Shown: positions 53,494-61,782 of the stretch, one piece after another
Layout of the letters: each line of letters starts with the position of its first letter
Numbering within the stretch: the stretch's first letter is position 1
Source: Euzebyella marina
Lineage (GTDB): Bacteria; Bacteroidota; Bacteroidia; Flavobacteriales; Flavobacteriaceae
Direction: 5' to 3'
NCBI RefSeq assembly: GCF_014855515.1
Contig: NZ_JACYFK010000002.1
Span: forward strand, 496,001 to 560,000
DNA: 64,000 bases
Program-made: the position numbers and the translations under genes
Notes under the pieces: model-generated
Seen by the model: the letters and a program-made list of their open reading frames with translations, nothing else
The model's database searches: none
Told to the model about the DNA's origin: nothing

Positions 53494-55584
53494 ATGCTTA
53501 AGAAATACATAATATACAAATCCTTCTTCCTCATCTGCTTTACTGCAGTCTTCTTCGCATTATTTTCATGTAATTCAAAGTCTGGGGTGAACAGCAAAAA
53601 CTTTGAAAATCAGGTTTTGTTGGATTCAATAAACTTATGGATTGATAGTAGTCGCAACAGTGGTTTTTCTGATTCTATAAGACAGGAATATCTCAATAAA
53701 GCTGAGCAGAATTGTAAAGAAATAGGCAATGACTCGACTCAACGTCGTTTAATTTCTAGAATTTCCTTTGCTTATTCTAGAATTCCGGACTCTGCCAATT
53801 TCAGAAGGACAAATAAGTTAGTCTTACAATTATCAGAAGAGGCTAATGATTCAATTAGGGGAGCAGAAGCACATTGGGATTTAGCCATATTTTTTAATAA
53901 TGAAGCTTTTCCAGATAGTGCTTATTATCATTTTTCCAAAGCTCAAAAGATTTACGAAAATTTGAAAAAGGATTTTGAGAGTGCTCGAATGCTCTATAAC
54001 ATGGCTAGAACTCAGGCAACGGTTAGAGATTATACGGGCAGCGAAATAAATACCATTAGGGCGATAGAACTTTTAAAACCATTAAATCAAAATAAACACT
54101 TATTCTATAATTATAGTAATTTAGGCTCTGTTACCAAAGAATTGAGGGATTACGATCGAGCGATTGAATACTATCAAACCGCTGCCGAATATCAAGAGAA
54201 AATACAGGGTAAGAACAATTTTGACGCCAGTCTGCAGAACAATATAGGCGTGGTTTATCAAGAACAAGGCAAATACAAAGAGTCGATCCCTTATTTTCAA
54301 AAAGTTTTAAATGAAGCCAACTTAATAGACAACAATCCAAAATTATATGGGTTGGCTCTCAACCATCTTTCCTATAGTAGGCTTAAAGCTGGCTCTACCA
54401 ATGGAGTCGAAAACGATTTAAAAGAATCGATAGCTGTTTTAGATAGTATAGAAAACATTCCCGGCTTGGCACGGGCTCATTACAATTTTTCAGAGTTTTA
54501 TTTAGCAAAAAGAGATACGGCGACAGCCATTCAACAGGCTAAACTGGCCTTAAACTTTGCACGAGAAAGTAATAATAATGACCGAACCTTATCCACGCTT
54601 CAGCTTTTGGCCAAACTACAGCCAGAATTGTCTTCGGACTACACTCGTAATTACATTACTTTAAACGATAGTTTACAGCAAGAAGAACGCCAAGTACGAA
54701 ACAAGTTTGCTCGAATTCGTTTTGAAACCGACGAATTCATTGCCGAAAATTTACTTCTTTCAAGACAAAAGCAATTATGGACAGGTATTGCCCTTGCTGT
54801 ACTGCTTTTGGGTGTAATGTCGTATTTCATTCTTGACCAAAGGGTGAAAAACCAGAAATTACGTTTTCAACAGCAACAGCAGGCGGCCAACCACGAAATT
54901 TTCAATTTAATGTTGGCCCAAAACCAGAAAATGGAAGAAGGTAAAAAACAAGAGCAAAAGCGCATCTCAGAAGAGTTACACGATGGCGTCTTGGGCAGAA
55001 TGTTAGGGGCACGAATGGTATTGACAGGGCTGAACAAAAGAAATGGAGAAGATGCCGAAAGCGAGCGCAAAAAAGCTATTGATGCCTTGCAAGATGTAGA
55101 AAAAGAAATTCGAGCCATATCGCATGAACTGAGCCATGCCGCATATCAAAAAATCAACAACTTTATCTACTCGGTCAAAGATTTGTTATCCACCGTACAA
55201 AAAACAGGCAATTTCGAATATACTTTCAATTATGAACCCAATTTTGATTGGGACAGTCTAAAAGGCAACACCAAAATCAATCTTTATCGACTAATTCAAG
55301 AAAGTCTCCAAAATTGTGTAAAACATTCTAACTGCAAACACATAGAACTTGATTTAAATGTCAATGAAAATATCTTAACGATTAATGTCAAAGATGATGG
55401 TAAGGGCTTTGCCGTTAAAAGGGGCAAAAAAGGTATTGGCATGCGAAACATGGCTTCACGAGTTGAAAAACTTAACGGTAATTGGAATATAGAAAGTAAT
55501 ATTGGCCAAGGCACAACTGTAAGTTTTAATGTACCTTTGAACAAAATTCCTACCAAGTCCGCTTCGCAGACGGCACCGGTATAG
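53494..55584 (+). CDS. TPR-containing sensor histidine kinase (HisKA_3 type)
   Basis: A 696-residue membrane kinase. Residues 1-27 are a signal or anchor (FFLICFTAVFFALFSC) with a lipobox-like Cys. The periplasmic part (about 60-400) contains TPRs, for example DYDRAIEYYQTAAEYQE and GKYKESIPYFQKVLNEA. A membrane helix lies at about 429-448 (WTGIALAVLLLGVMSYFIL), then a coiled region, a dimerisation domain with the phosphorylated His496 (SEELHDGVLG), and an ATPase with KDDGKGFAVKRGKKGIGMRN. It is the NarX/LuxR-type kinase partner of the response regulator 13 bp downstream. Its input may be a peptide or protein bound by TPRs. Confidence 0.9.
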   Translation: MLKKYIIYKSFFLICFTAVFFALFSCNSKSGVNSKNFENQVLLDSINLWIDSSRNSGFSDSIRQEYLNKAEQNCKEIGNDSTQRRLISRISFAYSRIPDSANFRRTNKLVLQLSEEANDSIRGAEAHWDLAIFFNNEAFPDSAYYHFSKAQKIYENLKKDFESARMLYNMARTQATVRDYTGSEINTIRAIELLKPLNQNKHLFYNYSNLGSVTKELRDYDRAIEYYQTAAEYQEKIQGKNNFDASLQNNIGVVYQEQGKYKESIPYFQKVLNEANLIDNNPKLYGLALNHLSYSRLKAGSTNGVENDLKESIAVLDSIENIPGLARAHYNFSEFYLAKRDTATAIQQAKLALNFARESNNNDRTLSTLQLLAKLQPELSSDYTRNYITLNDSLQQEERQVRNKFARIRFETDEFIAENLLLSRQKQLWTGIALAVLLLGVMSYFILDQRVKNQKLRFQQQQQAANHEIFNLMLAQNQKMEEGKKQEQKRISEELHDGVLGRMLGARMVLTGLNKRNGEDAESERKKAIDALQDVEKEIRAISHELSHAAYQKINNFIYSVKDLLSTVQKTGNFEYTFNYEPNFDWDSLKGNTKINLYRLIQESLQNCVKHSNCKHIELDLNVNENILTINVKDDGKGFAVKRGKKGIGMRNMASRVEKLNGNWNIESNIGQGTTVSFNVPLNKIPTKSASQTAPV

Positions 55585-55597
55585 ATGATGTTTTTGT

Positions 55598-56269
55598 ATG
55601 GATAATTTAATACGCATACTTGCGGTAGATGATCATGAAATGATTGTCTTGGGTTATAAATATACTTTAGAAGGAACTGACTTTGACGACTTTAAAGTGG
55701 TAGTAAATACTGCTCCCAGTTACTTAAAGGGCAAGGCTGAAATAGAAAGCTCTGCCAAAAGAATACCTTACGATATTATCTTACTTGATATTTCAATGTT
55801 TCCGGAAAACGCGAAGGAAGAAAGAAGTGGCCAAGATTTAGGCCTCTTGGCAAAAGAAATTTCCCCTTCCTCAAAAATTGTCTTCTTATCCTCATTTAGC
55901 GATAGTTACCGAATCAACAATATATTGAAAACGGTAAATCCTGATGGATACATGGTCAAATCGGAGGTTGATGAAAGAACCTTACAAGATATGGTCAAAA
56001 CCGTTCTCTTTAAACCACCTTATTATACGGCTGCAGCCCTGCAAGCCATTAGAAGAAAAATGGCCAATGAAGACCAAATCGATGAAAGGGACAAAAAAAT
56101 TCTTTATCAACTTTCCATCGGTACCAAAACAAAGGATATTTCCTCTATTGTTGCAGCTGCCAGTACAACTGTCGAAAATAGAAAAAGGCATCTTAAAGTA
56201 ATTTTCGGAGTGGAAAACGGAAATGATTTCGCTTTAATCGAAGAAGCGCGCAAACGCGGATTTATTTAA
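55598..56269 (+). CDS. NarL/FixJ-type response regulator
   Basis: A 223-residue regulator. The receiver has Asp11-Asp12, phospho-acceptor Asp64 (ILLDISMFP), Ser98/99 and Lys121 (YMVKSEVDE), all intact, in contrast to the LytTR regulator nearby. The C-terminal helix-turn-helix (IDERDKKILYQLSIGTKTKD, AAASTTVENRKRHLKVIF) is LuxR-like, although the recognition helix is atypical (STTVENRKR). It follows the TPR kinase gene by 13 bp and is surely its partner. Target genes are unknown; the small lipoprotein and LytTR genes are candidates. Confidence 0.9.
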   Translation: MDNLIRILAVDDHEMIVLGYKYTLEGTDFDDFKVVVNTAPSYLKGKAEIESSAKRIPYDIILLDISMFPENAKEERSGQDLGLLAKEISPSSKIVFLSSFSDSYRINNILKTVNPDGYMVKSEVDERTLQDMVKTVLFKPPYYTAAALQAIRRKMANEDQIDERDKKILYQLSIGTKTKDISSIVAAASTTVENRKRHLKVIFGVENGNDFALIEEARKRGFI

Positions 56270-56341
56270 CATAGTATTCCGCGACCCGAAAAAAGATACA
56301 ATTTATTGGCTTTGAGATAATTATATGTTAAATATCTCAAA

Positions 56342-56380
56342 ACAAAGAAAAACCCCATAAAAATTGGGGTTTTTCTTTGT
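56342..56380 (+). terminator. Intrinsic terminator after the response regulator
   Basis: ACAAAGAAAAACCCCA pairs perfectly with TGGGGTTTTTCTTTGT, 16 bp, around a seven-base loop. Confidence 0.75.
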
Positions 56381-56437
56381 CTTCTTAGTGGGTTCTCAAG
56401 GTATTTTTGATAGTCAATTGAATTACACTATACGTTT

Positions 56438-57103
56438 ATGCCTTCATTTTCAGATAATTTCGAGAACAATTCTTCCGGAGGTTACAACATAGACTTGCGG
56501 CTGGAGGGGATTGAAAGCTTTAGAAAAAGCTTGGAAAAATACTTTTTTTCAGAAGCTACGGTACGCAATTGTTCCAACAACAACAATGGCGTAAACCTTG
56601 CTGTAGAACTAGAATGTAATTTAAGTCTCGTAGAAATGCTATTTCATTTCAATAGAGGCACATGGGGCAATTTCAAACAAAATAGCTCTTCGTTCGTCGC
56701 CATCTTGGATAAATTCAGAAGAGAAAACCTGATCACCGTTGACATCGACGAACTCTCAATTCTGTTCAAAGACACGAGAATTATCATTAATAAGATTTAT
56801 TCACGAAGTATTGCAGAGCAGTTAGACAATATTCTTAGGGAAATGGGCAAACACTATGTTCATTTTAGTAAAGGTCTTTCAGAAACGCCCTATGAAATAT
56901 ATGTTCCCGTTTTTGAAGAAGAGCATACGGCCACCGACAAAATATTATTTAGAAACGTAGAGGTTTCCAATCATTGCAAAAAAGATTATTTCAATTTTTG
57001 GGGACTCTATTTTGAGTCTGAAGACGATGCCGTGATTTATGACCTAAATGCTTCTCACCTTGAGAATGGTGATTTGTTTATGCTCAGCACCGATGAAGAT
57101 TGA
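56438..57103 (+). CDS. Protein of unknown function
   Basis: A 221-residue soluble protein that I do not recognise. It has no signal peptide and no membrane helix. An N-terminal segment (DNFENNSSGGYNIDLRLEGI) precedes a mixed alpha/beta core; ILREMGKHYVHFSKGLSETP and FFNF-like NFWGLYFESEDDAVIYDLNA are notable in the second half. The acidic tail ends LSTDED. It stands alone between two terminators, so it should be monocistronic. A small regulator or enzyme is possible; nothing more can be said. Confidence 0.6.
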   Translation: MPSFSDNFENNSSGGYNIDLRLEGIESFRKSLEKYFFSEATVRNCSNNNNGVNLAVELECNLSLVEMLFHFNRGTWGNFKQNSSSFVAILDKFRRENLITVDIDELSILFKDTRIIINKIYSRSIAEQLDNILREMGKHYVHFSKGLSETPYEIYVPVFEEEHTATDKILFRNVEVSNHCKKDYFNFWGLYFESEDDAVIYDLNASHLENGDLFMLSTDED

Positions 57104-57162
57104 TTCTTCGTCTTAAAATCGACTTACAATTATCCTTATACTTTAGCATTTTTATTCTAACC

Positions 57163-57193
57163 AAAAAAGGTTGCCCGTCGGGCAACCTTTTTT
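57163..57193. terminator. Bidirectional terminator before glyA
   Basis: AAAAAAGGTTGCCC pairs with GGGCAACCTTTTTT across GTC; it separates the convergent unknown gene and glyA. Confidence 0.9.
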
Positions 57194-57221
57194 AATGCTC
57201 TGATAGTAAAGTAAGGGCAGA

Positions 57222-58496
57222 TTAGAAATTAAACAACTCTCTACCCTTCATCAATGCATTAACTTTTTGCTTGACCTCTTTTACTTTAGTTTCATTTTCG
57301 GCATTCGTCAATACTTCATCTACCAGGTCTACAATAGTTGACATGTCATCTTCTTTCAACCCTCGAGTAGTAATAGCCGCGGTACCAAATCTGATACCTG
57401 AGGTAATAAACGGAGATTTGTCATCGAAAGGAACCATATTCTTATTGGCTGTAATATCCGCCTCAACCAAGACTTTTTCAGCATCCTTTCCTGTGATATC
57501 TTTATTTCTTAAATCAATCAACATCATATGGTTGTCGGTACCTCCAGAAATAATATTATACCCTTTGGCCACGAACGCTTTTGCCATAGCCTCGGCATTC
57601 TTTTTCACTTGAATAACATAATGAAGGAAATTGTCTGTCAAAGCTTCACCAAAAGCAACTGCCTTGGCAGCAATAATATGCTCTAATGGCCCACCTTGAT
57701 TACCTGGAAAGACAGCTAAATCCAATAAAGCCGACATTTTTCTTAAGTTTCCGTTCTTAAGTTTTATGCCGAATGGGTTATCAAAATCCTCTCCCATCAA
57801 AATAAGACCTCCACGCGGTCCGCGCAATGTTTTATGGGTAGTTGTGGTTACAATATGGCAATGAGGTATCGGATCGTTCAACAAACCTTTGGCTATCAAA
57901 CCTGCCGGGTGCGAGATATCGGCAAGCAATAAAGCCCCGACACTGTCGGCTATCTCCCTGAACCTTTCAAAATCCATATCTCTAGAATAAGCGGAAGCTC
58001 CTGCCACAATCATCTTTGGCTTCTCTTTTTCCGCTAGTTCTTGAATTTTATCATAGTCTAATTCACCAGTCTCTTTGTCAACACCATAGAAAACAGGATT
58101 GTACAGGCGACCGGAGAAATTTACGGGCGACCCATGGGTCAAATGACCGCCATGCGACAAATCGAACCCGAGAATGGTATCACCTGGCTGCAAACACGCG
58201 TGATATACAGAGGCATTGGCCTGAGAACCTGAATGTGGCTGAACATTGGCATACGCTGCTCCGAACAGTTCTTTAGCGCGATCGATGGCCAATTGCTCAA
58301 CTTTATCGACAACCTCGCAACCGCCGTAATAACGTTTGCCAGGGTACCCTTCAGCATACTTATTGGTCAATACAGAGCCAGCAGCTTCCATCACCTGCGG
58401 ACTAGTAAAATTCTCAGAAGCTATCAGCTCAATACCACTTAGTTGCCGTTCTTTTTCCTCGGCTATCAAATCAAAAATTTGCGTGTCGCGTTGCAT
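57222..58496 (-). CDS. glyA: Serine hydroxymethyltransferase
   Basis: A 424-residue PLP enzyme that interconverts serine and glycine with tetrahydrofolate. [47 protein letters not shown] with Asp193 and His196, and the PLP Lys222 in [14 protein letters not shown] are all present; the protein is full length. Cytoplasmic housekeeping gene. It is divergent from fahA, and an exact -7 box (TATTTTTG, minus strand 58523-58530) lies 27 bp before its start, though without a TTG at the normal distance. Confidence 0.98.
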   Translation of the reverse strand: MQRDTQIFDLIAEEKERQLSGIELIASENFTSPQVMEAAGSVLTNKYAEGYPGKRYYGGCEVVDKVEQLAIDRAKELFGAAYANVQPHSGSQANASVYHACLQPGDTILGFDLSHGGHLTHGSPVNFSGRLYNPVFYGVDKETGELDYDKIQELAEKEKPKMIVAGASAYSRDMDFERFREIADSVGALLLADISHPAGLIAKGLLNDPIPHCHIVTTTTHKTLRGPRGGLILMGEDFDNPFGIKLKNGNLRKMSALLDLAVFPGNQGGPLEHIIAAKAVAFGEALTDNFLHYVIQVKKNAEAMAKAFVAKGYNIISGGTDNHMMLIDLRNKDITGKDAEKVLVEADITANKNMVPFDDKSPFITSGIRFGTAAITTRGLKEDDMSTIVDLVDEVLTNAENETKVKEVKQKVNALMKGRELFNF

Positions 58497-58541
58497 ACGT
58501 CAATATTGTGTTAAATGAGCCGCAAAAATACGAATTACTCA

Positions 58542-58570
58542 TTGTCTATACCTATAAAATAATATATTTG
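58542..58570 (+). promoter_or_regulatory. Consensus promoter of fahA
   Basis: TTG (58542-58544), 18-base spacer, TATATTTG (58563-58570), exact -7 consensus; the ATG is 38 bases downstream. Confidence 0.75.
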
Positions 58571-58589
58571 ATTCTCAATTTATCAAATA
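58565..58589. promoter_or_regulatory. Inverted repeat overlapping the fahA -7 box, candidate operator
   Basis: TATTTGAT (58565-58572) and ATCAAATA (58582-58589) are perfect 8-base inverted arms, nine bases apart. The first arm is part of the -7 element, so a bound protein would block initiation. Confidence 0.5.
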
Positions 58590-58607
58590 AAAATTAACAA
58601 AATAGAC

Positions 58608-59894
58608 ATGCCCATTCCTGCAAATGACCCTACGAGAAAAACTTGGTTACCAGTAGCCGATAATTCCGATTTCCCCATTCAGAACATACCGTTCGGGGTA
58701 TTTTTAACAAGAGACGATATCATTACTATCGGTACTCGAATCGGAGATTATGCTATTGACTTGGGTGCCTTGCATCAATTGGGTTATTTTAAGGATATAC
58801 CGTTGACGGATGATATTTTTCTACAGGATACTTTGAACGATTTTATTTCCGATGGTCAAAAAACATGGAGAGCGGTACGGAATCGTATCAGTGAAATTTT
58901 TGAAATATCGAATGATGAATTGAAGAACAATAAAGACCATAAAGATGTGGTCTTGTTCGCTATGAACGAAATCGAAATGCAATTGCCAGTGCAGATTGGC
59001 GATTACACCGACTTTTATTCTAGCAAAGAGCACGCCACCAACGTAGGAAGCATGTTCCGTGATCCTGAAAATGCTTTATTGCCTAACTGGTTGCATCTGC
59101 CCGTAGGATATCATGGTAGAAGTTCAACGATTATACCAAGTGGAACACCTATAAGAAGACCGGTTGGCCAAACGATACCCAAAGAAGCCGAAAAACCTGT
59201 TTTTGGACCATCGAAATTGGTAGATTTTGAGCTTGAAATGGCCTTTATTACTACAGATGCTAATGTCTTGGGTGAACCTATTCCGGTTCATGAAGCTGAA
59301 GATTATATATTTGGTTTGGTACTGTTCAATGACTGGAGCGCCCGTGATATTCAGAAATGGGAATATGTTCCTTTAGGTCCGTTCTTGGCAAAAAGCTTTG
59401 CTTCTACCATATCTCCGTGGATCGTTACTTTAGATGCTTTAGAACCCTTTCGTGTAGATAGCCCTTCGCAAGAACCTGAACCTCTACCCTATTTGCAATT
59501 GAACGGCAAGCATAGTTTCGATATTTCATTAGAGGTTGACCTAATTACCAATGACGAAAGCGCTACAACCGTGACAAAGTCGAATTTCAAATATATGTAT
59601 TGGACAATGGCCCAACAATTGGCCCACCATACCATAAACGGTTGTAAAATCAATAGTGGTGATATGATGGGTAGCGGCACCATTTCCGGTCCTACGCCAG
59701 ATTCTTATGGTTCGATGCTAGAACTCTCTTGGCAGGGAAAAAACCCTGTAAAGCTTAACGATGGTTCTGAGCGTAGGTTTGTAGAAGATAATGATACGGT
59801 GGTGTTACGTGGCTATTGTAAAAATTCTTCTGTTAGAATTGGTTTCGGTGAAGCCGCTACCAAATTACTACCAGCCCTTGAATTCAAAAATTAG
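58608..59894 (+). CDS. fahA: Fumarylacetoacetase
   Basis: A 428-residue two-domain enzyme that hydrolyses fumarylacetoacetate to fumarate and acetoacetate, the last step of tyrosine and phenylalanine breakdown. GDYTDFYSSKEHATNVGSMF (131-150) carries the metal Asp135 and catalytic His142 in the same spacing as in the mouse enzyme; YHGRSSTIIPSGTPIRRP, DFELEMAFI and NDWSARDIQKWEYVPLGPF follow. The other genes of the homogentisate route are not adjacent, although it may have its own control through the palindromic promoter. Distinct from the shorter FAH-family gene at 129-959. Confidence 0.96.
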   Translation: MPIPANDPTRKTWLPVADNSDFPIQNIPFGVFLTRDDIITIGTRIGDYAIDLGALHQLGYFKDIPLTDDIFLQDTLNDFISDGQKTWRAVRNRISEIFEISNDELKNNKDHKDVVLFAMNEIEMQLPVQIGDYTDFYSSKEHATNVGSMFRDPENALLPNWLHLPVGYHGRSSTIIPSGTPIRRPVGQTIPKEAEKPVFGPSKLVDFELEMAFITTDANVLGEPIPVHEAEDYIFGLVLFNDWSARDIQKWEYVPLGPFLAKSFASTISPWIVTLDALEPFRVDSPSQEPEPLPYLQLNGKHSFDISLEVDLITNDESATTVTKSNFKYMYWTMAQQLAHHTINGCKINSGDMMGSGTISGPTPDSYGSMLELSWQGKNPVKLNDGSERRFVEDNDTVVLRGYCKNSSVRIGFGEAATKLLPALEFKN

Positions 59895-60012
59895 CCCTTC
59901 AGGTTTGTTACTTTAATCGATTTCATACGATTGTTCATCGTTTTGCGTTAGTGAAAAGATAAGTTTTGGCACGCTGCTTGAATTTATCAAGCAAAACCAT
60001 AAATCGTATGTT

Positions 60013-61200
60013 ATGAAGAAAAATATACTGTTTATAACGGCAGTAACTTTGTTGACTGCCTGCGGAGGGTTGAAAAAGACCCAAAAAGCCTTAAATATTG
60101 GGGATTATAATCAGGCTATTTATACCTCTATCGATAACCTCGCTAAAAACAAAGGAAAAAAATCGAATCAACCTTATATTTTATTGCTTGAGGAAGCATA
60201 TCGGAAAAATACGGAAAGGGAACTTGAGCGAATAGAATTTTTGAAGGAAGACGAAAGCCCGGTGCATTTTGAGGAAATTTATAATTCATACGTAAATTTG
60301 AATACCATTCAAGAGCGTATCAAACCTTTATTACATCTACAGGTTCAGGATGAGCACAGAAAAGCTAAGTTTGTTTTTAATAACTACAATGACGAAATTA
60401 TCGATAGTAAAGATGATTTAGCTGAGTACTTATACGACAACGCAACAAGCCTGTTACAAAGTGCAGCTACCAAACAAGACTATAGACAAGCTTATGATGA
60501 TTTAGCCTATTTGAATGAAATCGAACCCGGTTTTGATGACACAAGACAAAAAATGCAAGAAGCCTTTGAAAAAGGTCTTGATTACGTACGGGTCGATTTA
60601 ATCAATGAAACCGAGCAAATCATACCCGCAAGACTTGAACAAGAAATGCTCAATTTTGATATTTATGGTTTAAATCAATTATGGACCAAATTTCACACTA
60701 ATCCGCAGGCAGAAATCGACTATGATTATCATATGAATCTAGCCTTCAAGAGTATTTTAATATCTCCTGAAAGAATTAGTGAACAGCAATTAATAAAAGA
60801 AAGACAAATCAAAGATGGCTATAAATATGCCACCGACAGACAAGGTAACATTCTCAAAGACAGCCTTGGTAACAAAATTAAGATCGATCGATTCAAGACG
60901 GTCAAATGTAACTTCTATCAGTTCACACAATTAAAAACCGCCCAAGTAAGTGGCATGGTAGAGTTTACCGATTTAAGAACCAAGCAACCATTACAGACCT
61001 ACCCGCTTACCAGTGAGTTTATCTTCGAACATAATTACGCAAATTACGATGGGGATAAAAGAGCGCTGGAGAACGACTTGGTTCGCCTAGTAAAGTTAAA
61101 AGAAGTACCATTTCCCACTAACGAACAAATGGTTTATGACGCGGGTGAAGATTTAAAAAACAGATTGAAATCAATACTTCAGCGACAGAAATTCAACTAA
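60013..61200 (+). CDS. Lipoprotein of unknown function with TPR-like helices
   Basis: A 395-residue lipoprotein (FITAVTLLTACGG lipobox). The first part has helical units KALNIGDYNQAIYTSIDNLA and QDYRQAYDDLAYLNEIEPGF that look like TPRs; the second part is beta-rich (QTYPLTSEFIFEHNYANYDG). I have no functional assignment. It could take part in outer-membrane or cell-envelope assembly, where similar TPR lipoproteins are found. Monocistronic: fahA ends 118 bp before it and a terminator follows. Confidence 0.6.
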   Translation: MKKNILFITAVTLLTACGGLKKTQKALNIGDYNQAIYTSIDNLAKNKGKKSNQPYILLLEEAYRKNTERELERIEFLKEDESPVHFEEIYNSYVNLNTIQERIKPLLHLQVQDEHRKAKFVFNNYNDEIIDSKDDLAEYLYDNATSLLQSAATKQDYRQAYDDLAYLNEIEPGFDDTRQKMQEAFEKGLDYVRVDLINETEQIIPARLEQEMLNFDIYGLNQLWTKFHTNPQAEIDYDYHMNLAFKSILISPERISEQQLIKERQIKDGYKYATDRQGNILKDSLGNKIKIDRFKTVKCNFYQFTQLKTAQVSGMVEFTDLRTKQPLQTYPLTSEFIFEHNYANYDGDKRALENDLVRLVKLKEVPFPTNEQMVYDAGEDLKNRLKSILQRQKFN

Positions 61201-61232
61201 AAAAAGAGCCCCTATTTCTAGGGGCTTTTTTT
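61201..61232. terminator. Terminator between the TPR lipoprotein gene and ytxJ
   Basis: AGCCCCTA pairs with TAGGGGCT around TTTC, with an A-run before and a T-run after; it touches the ytxJ stop codon. Confidence 0.88.
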
Positions 61233-61623
61233 ATATATAAATCTCAAGCTTTAAATCTGTAATGGCACCGTGCGAATCATGGGCCACTACTGCGCCATCT
61301 TTAATAATCAATAACTGCGGTGATTGGTGAACAACATTGAACTGGTGGGCAACCTCGTTAGAAACAGGCCTGTATTGTTGTAAATCAAGAAAATAAAAAT
61401 CCATTTGGTCATTTTCCAAGGTATAATCCTTAGTAAACATATTCAACACCATCCTGCTGATACCGCAGGTAGTCGAATGTTTGAAGATGATTTGTGGCCT
61501 ATTAAAAGAGTTGGCCTTAATTTCTTCCAACTGGCTTATTTCTTTCAAATCAACCCAAGGAATTTTTGATGAACTGCTTTCACTCTCTCCTTTTCCTCCG
61601 AACAAACTGCCAAATAATCCCAT
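61231..61623 (-). CDS. ytxJ: Bacillithiol-system redox protein YtxJ
   Basis: A 130-residue monothiol thioredoxin-fold protein of the YtxJ (DUF2847) family. FKHSTTCGISRMVLNMF contains the single active Cys53; FYFLDLQQYRPVSNEVAHQF and VVHQSPQLLIIKDG are further family marks. It probably removes bacillithiol from proteins or acts as a monothiol bacilliredoxin, implying a bacillithiol pool in this organism. Start ATG 61623 is taken instead of an in-frame TTG two codons upstream. It is divergent from clpB; a shared palindrome stands between them at 61698-61714. Confidence 0.88.
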   Translation of the reverse strand: MGLFGSLFGGKGESESSSSKIPWVDLKEISQLEEIKANSFNRPQIIFKHSTTCGISRMVLNMFTKDYTLENDQMDFYFLDLQQYRPVSNEVAHQFNVVHQSPQLLIIKDGAVVAHDSHGAITDLKLEIYI

Positions 61624-61646
61624 TTTCAAATAATTAGTTTATAACT

Positions 61647-61735
61647 TAATCCTACCAATGCAAAATCTGCCGAAATGTCCTGTAAACAGTGGCTTTAACA
61701 GACATTTTGTCTGTCTCTTTCCGTTGGTAGGGTTA
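61647..61735. repeat. Outward-facing 12-bp inverted repeat between ytxJ and clpB
   Basis: TAATCCTACCAA (61647-61658) and TTGGTAGGGTTA (61724-61735) are inverted copies with one mismatch (a G-T wobble if paired in RNA). Read outward, each gene has TTGGTAGGrTTA upstream. The palindrome at 61698-61714 lies between the arms. Confidence 0.5.
61698..61714. promoter_or_regulatory. 17-bp palindrome upstream of clpB and ytxJ, candidate heat-shock operator
   Basis: ACAGACATTTTGTCTGT has perfect 7-base arms with a TTT centre, 68 bp before the clpB start and 74 bp before the ytxJ start. Its core GACA-N3-TGTC is shared with the dnaK palindrome at 22479-22493. Confidence 0.55.
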
Positions 61736-61782
61736 TTGACTTAAGCAAATCAAAAGTAACAATAAGCTAAAGATATAATCAG

